Shown here in pieces: positions 1 to 4,488 of a stretch of 6,978 nt of DNA (positions are counted from its first letter, which is position 1; each line of letters starts with the position of its first letter). The notes under the pieces are model-generated. The model was not told the origin of the DNA. It saw only the letters and a program-made list of their open reading frames with translations, and searched no databases. A program made the translations under genes and the position numbers. Source of the stretch: Acidimicrobiaceae bacterium (GTDB taxonomy: Bacteria > Actinomycetota > Acidimicrobiia > Acidimicrobiales > RAAP-2); NCBI GenBank assembly GCA_003131665.1, contig PKWA01000069.1, positions 2,356-9,333 of the forward strand, in the 5' to 3' direction.

Positions 1-24
1 GTTCGATCCCCACCGGCCCTACCA
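1..24 (+). tRNA. 3' end of a tRNA gene, probably tRNA-Met(CAT), truncated by the window edge
   Basis: The first bases contain a T-loop (TTCGATC, 2-8), the 3' strand of the T-stem (CCCAC, 9-13), the 3' strand of an acceptor stem (CGGCCCT, 14-20), discriminator A at 21 and an encoded CCA (22-24). The rest of the gene lies upstream of the window. The anticodon is not visible here. Decayed copies downstream keep an anticodon loop with CAT, so tRNA-Met is inferred. The acceptor 3' strand ends in T72, which would need G1 or A1 as partner. This is the only copy in the window with a CCA end, so it is the likely functional gene and the probable parent attachment site. Confidence 0.85.
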
Positions 25-84
25 AATGGCCCGAATTCAATTGTGATCTCGTTGCTCATGTCTCTGAGTAGTCGACAACACTCG

Positions 85-552
85 TCAAGCAAGTCGTTGT
101 AACTGATCAACGACGTCGATCAAGGGTGCCGTCGCGTCGATTTCCATCGTTGCGGTAGCTCGAAGTTGCGGTTCAACCTCTGACAAGTAGCGAAGCATGT
201 CGCGTCTCTCCTCTTCGCTCTTGCCGTACGGATTCGTCAAGCGATTGGTCACTCTTTCGAGAATGATCTCCGCGGGCGCAGAAAGCAGTACGACGTGGTC
301 GAATCTTGGATAGAACTTGCCTTGATTGGTCTTGCAACCCGCGACGAAAAGTTGGCCATATTGGTATTCATCTAAAAGTGAGGAGATGGCGTCTTCTCTC
401 CAAATCCAGTCGGGAGATCCATCTGACTGCTTCGACCAGATGCTCCATTCATCTGTATCGGTGTCAATAGTTTGGTATCCGCGCAAACTGAGGAGTTCCA
501 AGCAAGCGGACTTTCCCGTTCCAGACATTCCGGTCACCAGCACCTTGGCCAT
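85..552 (-). CDS. P-loop nucleotide kinase-like ATPase (shikimate/adenylate kinase-type fold), cassette A
   Basis: This 155-aa protein opens with a beta strand and a Walker A motif, GMSGTGKS (residues 8-15), followed by a DTD motif (30-32) typical of small phosphoryl-transfer kinases. A hydrophobic strand LFVAGC (68-73) and HVVLLSAP (86-93) follow. An arginine-rich LID-like segment (R100, R104, R116, R117) contains NPYGKSEEER (107-116). The C-terminal strand and helix complete a compact kinase fold. From memory it resembles a family of actinobacterial proteins annotated as AAA or ATP-binding proteins of about this size. Their substrate is not known to me. The ATG is preceded only by a weak ribosome binding site. 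It is the sole gene between the tRNA end and the second tRNA fragment, so it may be mobile cargo. Fold assignment is confident; substrate is unassigned. Confidence 0.85.
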   Translation of the reverse strand: MAKVLVTGMSGTGKSACLELLSLRGYQTIDTDTDEWSIWSKQSDGSPDWIWREDAISSLLDEYQYGQLFVAGCKTNQGKFYPRFDHVVLLSAPAEIILERVTNRLTNPYGKSEEERRDMLRYLSEVEPQLRATATMEIDATAPLIDVVDQLQRLA

Positions 553-745
553 TGAGCCACGTTACAGATGGTGTTGGTGCTCAATGGCATGTTCACTCGC
601 CGTTCAGTTCGAACGTCCTAATCCCACGTTTCATCCCACAGACCAAAACGTCTCCACTGGACCAATCCGACGACACCGGACGAAAGGAACAGTCATTTTC
701 GGATGAATCCGACGCTAGTAGACCAATCCGACCGACTGCTCCCGC
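553..745. other. Non-coding stretch upstream of the kinase gene with short direct repeats
   Basis: No convincing gene is present between the kinase start and the second tRNA fragment. ACCAATCCGAC occurs at 661-671 and again at 722-732. A related GAATCCGAC lies at 705-713. Such repeats next to an attachment site could be recombinase arm sites, but they are short and could be chance. The kinase promoter should lie here on the minus strand; I see no clear -35/-10 pair. Confidence 0.35.
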
Positions 746-790
746 CTCATAATCCCTCGGTCGTGGGTTCGATGCCCACCAGCCCTACTA
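746..790 (+). repeat. tRNA-Met 3'-half remnant (copy 2), putative attachment-site scar
   Basis: The copy begins with the anticodon loop CTCATAA (746-752, anticodon CAT). It continues with the 3' anticodon stem TCCCT (753-757), a five-base variable loop, and an intact T-arm (GTGGG 763-767, loop 768-774, CCCAC 775-779). It ends with acceptor strand CAGCCCT (780-786), A787 and CTA where CCA is expected. The preceding bases (CCCGC, 741-745) cannot pair with the anticodon stem and there is no D-arm, so this is a 3' fragment, not a tRNA gene. It is the best preserved fragment and differs from the parent end by only a few bases across the T-arm and acceptor. Confidence 0.8.
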
Positions 791-827
791 AAACCTCTTT
801 AACGGACATACTGAACTCGAATTAGAG

Positions 828-856
828 TTGCCTTATCGTCTAACGAAGAGTACGGT
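828..856 (+). promoter_or_regulatory. Possible promoter of the cassette B gene
   Basis: TTGCCT (828-833) is followed after 17 bases by TACGGT (851-856), a reasonable match to actinobacterial housekeeping -35 and -10 boxes. It lies about 55 bases upstream of the GTG start of the cassette B gene and inside the same cassette, so the cassette may carry its own promoter. Sequence similarity alone supports this. Confidence 0.3.
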
Positions 857-909
857 TAGCACTATCGCTCTAGAACCTCGGTGAATTACTTCTGCCAAGG
901 AGCATTGCC

Positions 910-1212
910 GTGAGTGACACAGGACTTCCCAGCGTCGGTTCAGATGACACCGATTTCGCTGAAAACGCGATTCAACGCCAGTGGGACCGATTTGCCATGA
1001 ACGACCTTTCCGTCGACCCCGAGCCCCACGGCTCACCACCGGTCCCCACTTCGGGTAATTCGACCAACTCACCCATCTCTATAAGGGCGTTCGAGTCGCT
1101 CCCGGCCTATGACTTATCATTGGCTCGCGGCGACACGTACGCCAAGGCCGATTCGAACGACAACGCCACGGTATCCACCGACGACCCTGACGATCGCGGC
1201 GCGCCTAGATGA
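910..1212 (+). CDS. Hypothetical protein, disordered and polar, cassette B
   Basis: This 100-aa ORF starts with GTG and has a good ribosome binding site, AAGGAG (897-902), seven bases upstream. That site is the main reason to accept the gene. I recognise no family. The protein has no membrane segment or signal peptide and no cysteines. It is rich in Asp, Ser, Pro, Asn and Thr. The short segment NAIQRQWDRFAMNDL (residues 19-33) is the only part likely to form a helix. A Pro/Ser/Thr-rich middle follows, and the tail has several Asp residues (DDPDDRGAPR). It fills most of the segment between the second and third tRNA fragments. It could be a small regulatory or interaction protein, or the surviving front of a larger gene. 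An opposite-strand ORF at 833-1072 is judged a shadow. Confidence 0.5.
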   Translation: MSDTGLPSVGSDDTDFAENAIQRQWDRFAMNDLSVDPEPHGSPPVPTSGNSTNSPISIRAFESLPAYDLSLARGDTYAKADSNDNATVSTDDPDDRGAPR

Positions 1213-1271
1213 TTTACATTGACACCAATAACAGGCCGACTCCACGGTTTGTCCAGTCGACGCCCACCCCA

Positions 1272-1308
1272 AAATTATTCGGCCGAGGGTTCGATCCTCA
1301 CCGGCCCG
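1272..1308 (+). repeat. tRNA 3'-half remnant (copy 3), more decayed
   Basis: The core GAGGG-TTCGATC-CTCAC (1285-1301) is a T-arm with one mismatch and one G-T pair. It is followed by CGGCCC (1302-1307), which matches the parent acceptor strand before the match stops. Upstream, 1271-1289 aligns with copy 2 at about 13 of 19 positions, including the CGGYC variable loop, while the anticodon loop is no longer recognisable. The break in homology immediately precedes a short duplicate of the yoeB 3' coding end. Confidence 0.65.
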
Positions 1309-1310
1309 CT

Positions 1311-1330
1311 GCTTGAAGAATTACTACGTC
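1311..1330 (-). pseudogene. Vestige of a second yoeB-like 3' end
   Basis: These 20 bases match yoeB positions 1369-1388 at 17 of 20. The three differences are each three bases apart and fall at third codon positions. Read on the minus strand, both copies encode DVVILQA. The reading frame here closes a few codons later (AAGR then TGA) instead of continuing to the catalytic HY end of YoeB. This looks like the remnant of another toxin gene copy or a tandem duplication of the yoeB 3' end. The match is short, so chance cannot be excluded. Confidence 0.4.
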
Positions 1331-1346
1331 CGGTGGGCGACCTTCG

Positions 1347-1607
1347 TCAAGATCGATAGTGGAACCGGGCTTGAAGAATGACGACATCATCGCCTTCAAC
1401 TACGTAAACGAGTCGGTGTTCTTCGTCGATTCTCCGAGACCAACATCCTTCCATGGCGTGTCGCAGCGATTCGGGTTTACCAATGCCTTCGGTCGGGTGG
1501 CGTAAGACGTCCTCGAGAAGTCGATTCACACGTTTCAATGTCGTTTTGTCGCTGGTCTGCCAGTGGCAATAGTCTTCCCAGCCAAGGGAAGTAAACACCA
1601 AGCGCAT
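1347..1607 (-). CDS. yoeB: YoeB-family mRNA-interferase toxin (Txe/YoeB)
   Basis: This 86-aa protein is the full length of the family (E. coli YoeB is 84 aa) and aligns end to end with it. It shares WEDY and HWQ near the start, GKPESL (43-48), WSRRI (56-60), EEHRLVY (62-68) and the terminal RFHY (81-84). The residues known to serve catalysis in E. coli YoeB are all present: E46, R65, H83 and Y84. YoeB is a ribosome-dependent endoribonuclease that cuts mRNA in the A site and is neutralised by direct binding of YefM. The toxin ATG overlaps the antitoxin stop codon by one base (TAATG), implying translational coupling. No Shine-Dalgarno of its own stands out. The toxin appears intact and active. 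It lies in cassette C between two tRNA fragments. Confidence 0.97.
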   Translation of the reverse strand: MRLVFTSLGWEDYCHWQTSDKTTLKRVNRLLEDVLRHPTEGIGKPESLRHAMEGCWSRRIDEEHRLVYVVEGDDVVILQARFHYRS

Positions 1608-1849
1608 TAAGAGAGTTCGTGTTCTTCGAACTGACCCGATCGGGCTTGAGCCAAGCTCTCCAACAGTCGCCGAGCGTTGGCGGGAGTACGAAGGAGATGT
1701 GCTGTTTCATTTAGTGCGTCAAAGTCGGCACGAGAAATGAGCACAGCGTCGCCCCCCTTGGACGTGATCTCGACGGGCACTCGATCGTCGTTGACTTGCT
1801 GAATCAGAGGAAATAGGTTCTTTCGAGCCTCGCTTGCGGTGATCGACAT
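1607..1849 (-). CDS. yefM: YefM-family antitoxin (Phd/YefM)
   Basis: I place the start at the ATG ending at 1849, giving 80 aa. It begins MSITASEARKNL, the typical YefM opening, and is preceded by AGGAGA with suitable spacing. A longer reading frame up to 1882 would start inside the promoter and operator. The N-terminal part (about 1-50) is the DNA-binding and dimerisation fold, with SEARKNL at 6-12 and VLISRADFDAL at 36-46. NETAHLLRTPANARRLLESL (47-66) matches the strongly conserved linker and start of the toxin-wrapping region of E. coli YefM. The C-terminal tail is acidic and likely flexible, as expected for a labile antitoxin. YefM represses its own operon, with YoeB as corepressor. It is encoded directly before yoeB with a one-base overlap. 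Confidence 0.96.
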   Translation of the reverse strand: MSITASEARKNLFPLIQQVNDDRVPVEITSKGGDAVLISRADFDALNETAHLLRTPANARRLLESLAQARSGQFEEHELS

Positions 1850-1873
1850 TGGCTCTCCTGTCACTAATCTGAT

Positions 1874-1912
1874 TGGTACCACTTATCGTACCATAGCGGA
1901 AGGGATGTCCAT
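1874..1912 (-). promoter_or_regulatory. yefM-yoeB promoter with paired GTAC operator motifs
   Basis: Reading the minus strand, TGGACA (1907-1912) and TACGAT (1885-1890) are separated by 16 bases and form a good -35/-10 pair about 35-60 bases upstream of yefM. GTAC cores occur at 1888-1891 and 1876-1879, twelve bases apart. The downstream one is an eight-base palindrome, TGGTACCA (1874-1881). They overlap the -10 region and the expected start point. The E. coli yefM operator likewise uses adjacent palindromes with a TGTACA core at similar spacing, so these are likely the YefM(-YoeB) repressor sites. Confidence 0.65.
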
Positions 1913-1920
1913 CTTCTACA

Positions 1921-1935
1921 ACGGTCGCGGACCGT
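1921..1935. promoter_or_regulatory. Perfect dyad upstream of the yefM promoter
   Basis: ACGGTC and GACCGT form a perfect six-base inverted repeat around a three-base loop. It sits about eight bases beyond the -35 box of the toxin-antitoxin promoter. It could be a second regulator site or a small hairpin. There is no T-run to make it a classical terminator. Confidence 0.3.
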
Positions 1936-2036
1936 CACGTTTGCTGCTCCCTCGCTACTCCGTGGACAATTGAATGGACGCAAAGACACGGGCGGGGCGA
2001 GATCGAGATGAACCACTGCACACTATTTGCGTGCCT

Positions 2037-2080
2037 CTCACAATCCCTCGGTCGTGGATTCGATCCCCACTGGCCTAATA
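2037..2080 (+). repeat. tRNA 3'-half remnant (copy 4), right boundary of the accessory array
   Basis: The copy begins with CTCACAA (2037-2043), one base different from the CTCATAA loop of copy 2. It keeps TCCCT (2044-2048), the CGGTC variable loop and a T-arm with a single mismatch (GTGGA 2054-2058 against CCCAC 2066-2070). The acceptor has decayed to TGGCCTA. Copies 2 and 4 share the run AATCCCTCGGTCGTGG without change. No 5' tRNA half precedes it. Beyond it the sequence becomes ordinary chromosomal genes, so it is the likely outer edge of the array. Confidence 0.75.
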
Positions 2081-2111
2081 ACTGAAGTTCACTTCCACAC
2101 CGTCGCGTGGT

Positions 2112-3167
2112 TTATCCAGCAATCTTCAGCAGACCAATAATTCCGATGGCGTAAAAAATCAGTGCCAGGATCGAATCGGGTCCCAGTCGATGCGGACGCG
2201 ATGGACGCACGATCACTCCGCCGACGTACATCACGGTCAACACCAAACTGAGCGAAGCGAGCCACGCGATTGCGGCACCGGTTGACGGTAGCACCGGCTT
2301 TGCCGCCACGAGGTCTGCCACCACGAAGAGGCACAACTGGAATGCATTTCCACCAAAAACGTCACCGATGGCGAGTTGATGATCGCCCAGGCGTACGGCC
2401 TCGATTCCCGAACTGATCTCTGGCAGCGCTGACGCTAGGGCGAGAACGGTCGCGCCAAAGACGACGCCGTTGATCCCGGCTCGGTTGGCCAGTTCGTTTC
2501 CGCTGATCTCGAGCGCGACACCGGCCAACAGTGTGACCAGCGCCGACACGCCGAAGAGTGTTGCCACCCGCAACGTTGAATGCTTGGCTCGCACGGGATC
2601 GGAGGTGTGATGACCCTTGCGACGGTGAGGACGCCCGGGGTGACTGCCCGCCATCTCCACCTTCCACTTTGGATGCTTTCGCGATTCGTTGAGTATCCAG
2701 ATGCCGCCGATCCAGATGATCACGACCGCGATGGACGCCGGACTGAAGCGCCCCGCCATGACTATTGACTTCGGCAGTAACGCACCCATCAGCACGACCG
2801 AGACGGTAAGCACCACCAGCAGTCCCTCAAGCACCGGCACCAGGGATCCGACGAGGTAGGTGAGAGGTCTCGGGGCAAAGAGATCACACACGACGAGCAC
2901 CATGGTGGCCGTTGCGATCCCGCCAACTAGGTTTCCCGCCGCCAGGCCGAGGTGGCCCGACTCCACCGCGGAGATCGTGATCGCGAGCTCGGGGAGGCTA
3001 CCGGCGATGGCGAGAAGCACCATTCCACCGAGTGCGTCACCAATTCCCAGTCGCCGATCAAGTTCATCCGTTGTTTTTGAAAGCTCGACTCCAGCGACCC
3101 AAGTCACCCCAGATGCTGCGACGAACATGAGTAGCACCAGAAATATCGAAGCAGACGCCACGTTCAA
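2112..3167 (-). CDS. Sodium/calcium exchanger-family membrane protein (Ca2+/cation antiporter, CaCA)
   Basis: This 351-aa protein is largely hydrophobic, with about ten membrane segments in two homologous halves. The first alpha repeat includes GSLPELAITISA (56-67) and GNLVGG (78-83). The second includes SALPEISSGIEA (246-257) and GDVFGGN (268-274). The glutamates of the two LPE motifs (E60, E250) correspond to the central ion-binding acids of the family. The usual GSN after each repeat is altered to GGI and GGN, so ion selectivity is uncertain. A basic, histidine-rich cytoplasmic loop (about 161-200) joins the halves. Family members exchange Ca2+ or related cations for Na+ or H+ across the plasma membrane. 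The start is a TTG with no clear Shine-Dalgarno. Alternatives are GTG at codon 3 and ATG at codon 15, the latter inside the first helix. No in-frame ATG exists upstream before a stop. Confidence 0.88.
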   Translation of the reverse strand: MNVASASIFLVLLMFVAASGVTWVAGVELSKTTDELDRRLGIGDALGGMVLLAIAGSLPELAITISAVESGHLGLAAGNLVGGIATATMVLVVCDLFAPRPLTYLVGSLVPVLEGLLVVLTVSVVLMGALLPKSIVMAGRFSPASIAVVIIWIGGIWILNESRKHPKWKVEMAGSHPGRPHRRKGHHTSDPVRAKHSTLRVATLFGVSALVTLLAGVALEISGNELANRAGINGVVFGATVLALASALPEISSGIEAVRLGDHQLAIGDVFGGNAFQLCLFVVADLVAAKPVLPSTGAAIAWLASLSLVLTVMYVGGVIVRPSRPHRLGPDSILALIFYAIGIIGLLKIAG

Positions 3168-3278
3168 ATTATCGCCGAAGCGAGTCGCACGATGGTTGAT
3201 GAGTGCGAAAGGCGTCTAGTCGTGGACCGCTGTCATCATTCGCCACGAGTACGGAATAAAGTGACCAGTGAGGTCAAT

Positions 3279-3527
3279 ATGGGTAACAGCGTGGATGACT
3301 TGATTCTGGAACTTCTCGAATGGTTGGGGGACGAACCGCGTCCCTATGTCGAGGTTCTCGACGCGTGGCGTACATCATGCCCCCGGTTACCCGTCTGGGA
3401 AGAAGCGAACGACCGGGGATTCATCCTGCGACAGAGCGCCCCGGGACACGGCTCGTTCATTACGGTGTCAACGCTCGGACGTGAGCACCTGGCGCGAAAA
3501 CGCTCTGCAGTGCCGGTCCCGAATTGA
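3279..3527 (+). CDS. Small winged-helix-like conserved protein
   Basis: I choose the ATG at 3279 (82 aa, beginning MGNSVDDLIL). TGAGGT lies five bases upstream, and the sequence before it in the longer frame looks non-coding. The protein has an amphipathic N-terminal helix (DDLILELLEWL), then RPYVEVLDAWRTSCPRLPVWEEANDRGFI, a helix-turn-helix-like core. The glycine-rich hairpin PGHGSFITVSTLG and the basic helix REHLARKR follow, as in the wing and C-terminus of small winged-helix proteins. I recall similar short proteins in diverse bacteria without known function, so the DNA-binding role is inferred from pattern only. It is divergent from the exchanger gene, with about 110 bp between them, and is followed 48 bp later by a small membrane protein. 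Confidence 0.7.
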   Translation: MGNSVDDLILELLEWLGDEPRPYVEVLDAWRTSCPRLPVWEEANDRGFILRQSAPGHGSFITVSTLGREHLARKRSAVPVPN

Positions 3528-3575
3528 GATTGCTGACGCTGCCTTGATTTTGGAATCTCGGTCGATGACGTTCGG

Positions 3576-3782
3576 GTGAGGTTTCGCTCGTACTGGTCTG
3601 ATCCGAAGTGGAGGCGGCATCGCATCATGTCGTTCATCACTTCCGGCGTCACCTTGATATGCGGCGCCATTGTTCTAGCAGGCGAAGATTCGTGGCGCTA
3701 TCCACTCGCCGTCGCATTGGTGGCGAACATTATCGTCATGTTTCTGATCGTCCGCACGAGCTACGAACTGCGTAACGAGTAG
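3576..3782 (+). CDS. Small two-helix membrane protein, hypothetical
   Basis: This 68-aa ORF begins at a GTG. It has a basic, aromatic N-terminus (RFRSYWSDPKWRRHR, residues 2-16), then two membrane helices at about 18-36 and 42-60, a short loop GEDSWRY between them, and a polar tail. The positive-inside rule puts both ends in the cytoplasm. No Shine-Dalgarno precedes the GTG. A GGAGG at 3610-3614 lies upstream of the internal ATG at 3627, which would give a 51-aa protein starting MSFITSGV, but its spacing of 12 bases is long. I recognise no family. Its position behind the winged-helix gene on the same strand suggests cotranscription. Confidence 0.55.
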   Translation: MRFRSYWSDPKWRRHRIMSFITSGVTLICGAIVLAGEDSWRYPLAVALVANIIVMFLIVRTSYELRNE

Positions 3783-3784
3783 CA

Positions 3785-3811
3785 CCACTCTCTTGTATCA
3801 GGGAGCAGTGG
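3785..3811. terminator. Hairpin between convergent genes, possible bidirectional terminator
   Basis: CCACT (3785-3789) pairs with AGTGG (3807-3811), and CTC (3790-3792) with GAG (3803-3805), with one bulged C and a ten-base loop. It starts three bases after the stop of the small membrane protein and lies downstream of the convergent oxidoreductase gene, the right place for a shared terminator. There is no strong T-run, so it is a weak or factor-assisted candidate. Confidence 0.4.
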
Positions 3812-3872
3812 CGACGGAGCGTTGACACATTGGAATGCAGAGAGTTCGCCTGGATCGGGCCACGACCGGCGT

Positions 3873-4316
3873 TTATTTGCGGCTGGCGACGAAAACGGGG
3901 ATCTCGCGTGACGTCTTTACTTGATACTCGGCGTAAGGGGGATACGCCTTCACCGCGCGCTCCCACCATCGGGCGCGCTCATCACCGCTGATTTGGCGAA
4001 CGACGACGTCGAATGGTTCGGGACCGTCTTGGAGCGTCACGTCGTCTGGGTTCGCGATGAGATTGTTGTACCAGAGTGGATTCTCCGGCGCGCCACCCTT
4101 GGAGGCTACGAGCGCGTACTCACCCTCGTGCTCGACGCGCATAACGGGCGGCTTTCTCACCTTGCCACTGCGCTGGCCGAGCGTGGTGAAGATGACAATG
4201 GGCAGTCCCGTGTCGCGCAGCGTGTTGGCCCGTGCTCCACCAGAACTCTCGTACTCGGCCACTTGGTCTTGAACCCACTGCCAGGGGCTCGGTTCGTACT
4301 CGCCTTCAATGGGCAT
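3873..4316 (-). CDS. Deazaflavin (F420)-dependent nitroreductase-family oxidoreductase (Ddn-like, DUF385)
   Basis: I choose the ATG ending at 4316, giving 147 aa beginning MPIEGEYEPSPWQWV, as in actinobacterial relatives. A TTG seven codons earlier is possible. The hallmark region follows: TTLGQRSGKVRKPPVMRVEH (44-63), EYALVASKGG (67-76) and PLWYNNL (80-86). It forms the split beta-barrel that binds the phosphate and deazaflavin of F420. The later segment RWWERAVKAYPPYAEYQ (116-132) and the ending IPVFVAS are also typical. Members use reduced F420 to reduce quinones, nitro compounds or other hydrophobic substrates near the membrane; the substrate here is unknown. Length is normal. The start has no good Shine-Dalgarno, but a small ORF with a good one ends just inside this gene, so translation may be coupled. 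Confidence 0.93.
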   Translation of the reverse strand: MPIEGEYEPSPWQWVQDQVAEYESSGGARANTLRDTGLPIVIFTTLGQRSGKVRKPPVMRVEHEGEYALVASKGGAPENPLWYNNLIANPDDVTLQDGPEPFDVVVRQISGDERARWWERAVKAYPPYAEYQVKTSREIPVFVASRK

Positions 4317-4461
4317 GGTACGACTCGTTGGTAACAATGAGAATGTTCATGTCAGTCCTTCTGTCTTTCACTGTGACGTCGATCCGTCCACGTGCGCCCA
4401 GCGTAAAACCTCCTTCGCCCGTTCGCAACTGAAGGACGAGGTCGGCCAGCGGGGGTGACAA
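4306..4461 (-). CDS. Possible small protein or translated leader overlapping the oxidoreductase start
   Basis: A minus-strand frame opens after a TAG at 4471-4473 and runs to a TGA at 4306-4308. From a TTG at 4461 it would encode 51 aa. From the ATG at 4350 it encodes the 14-aa peptide MNILIVTNESYHAH. The ATG has AAGGA five bases upstream, the best ribosome binding site near the oxidoreductase. The frame overlaps the oxidoreductase start at 4316 by eleven bases. The 38 codons before the ATG look coding-like (GC-rich third positions, residues such as LADLVLQL and GRIDVTVKD), so a degraded or unrecognised small gene is also possible. I recognise no family. Either form could couple translation into the oxidoreductase. 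Confidence 0.3.
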   Translation of the reverse strand: MSPPLADLVLQLRTGEGGFTLGARGRIDVTVKDRRTDMNILIVTNESYHAH

Positions 4462-4488
4462 CTCGTCCGGCTACGCGACTTCAATATT

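Larger units (their letters stand above)
1..2080 (+). mobile_element. tRNA-anchored accessory array of three mini-cassettes bounded by four direct tRNA 3'-end repeats
   Basis: Four same-orientation copies of a tRNA 3' portion (1-24, 746-790, about 1272-1308, 2037-2080) separate three segments of roughly 0.5-0.75 kb. Each segment has its own gene or operon: a P-loop kinase (minus), an orphan 100-aa gene (plus) and yefM-yoeB (minus). Tyrosine recombinases commonly integrate at tRNA 3' ends and leave a duplicated tRNA fragment at the far side. Serial events produce this kind of tandem array. No integrase is present in the segments, so they would be non-autonomous or deletion remnants. The repeats and gene layout are seen directly; the integration history is inference. 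Segmental duplication of a tRNA gene followed by decay is an alternative. Confidence 0.55.

Noticed and set aside
1..59. A minus-strand frame starting at the ATG ending at 59 and running off the window through the tRNA
   Set aside because: It reads antisense through a tRNA gene end, so the openness is most likely chance.
746..790. A functional tRNA gene at copy 2
   Set aside because: The T-arm and acceptor strand look good, but the anticodon stem cannot pair, no D-arm or 5' acceptor strand is present, and the end is CTA instead of CCA.
833..1072. A 79-aa minus-strand ORF overlapping the cassette B gene
   Set aside because: It is rich in Arg, Cys and Trp in a way typical of antisense frames and has no good start signal, whereas the plus-strand gene has AAGGAG at ideal spacing.
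1607..1882. The longer 91-aa form of the antitoxin
   Set aside because: The extra eleven codons overlap the promoter start region and operator, while the ATG at 1849 has a proper ribosome binding site and matches the family N-terminus.
3921..4334. A 137-aa plus-strand ORF opposite the F420-type oxidoreductase
   Set aside because: It is a frame shadow of a clear family member; the residues show no motif and there is no supported start.
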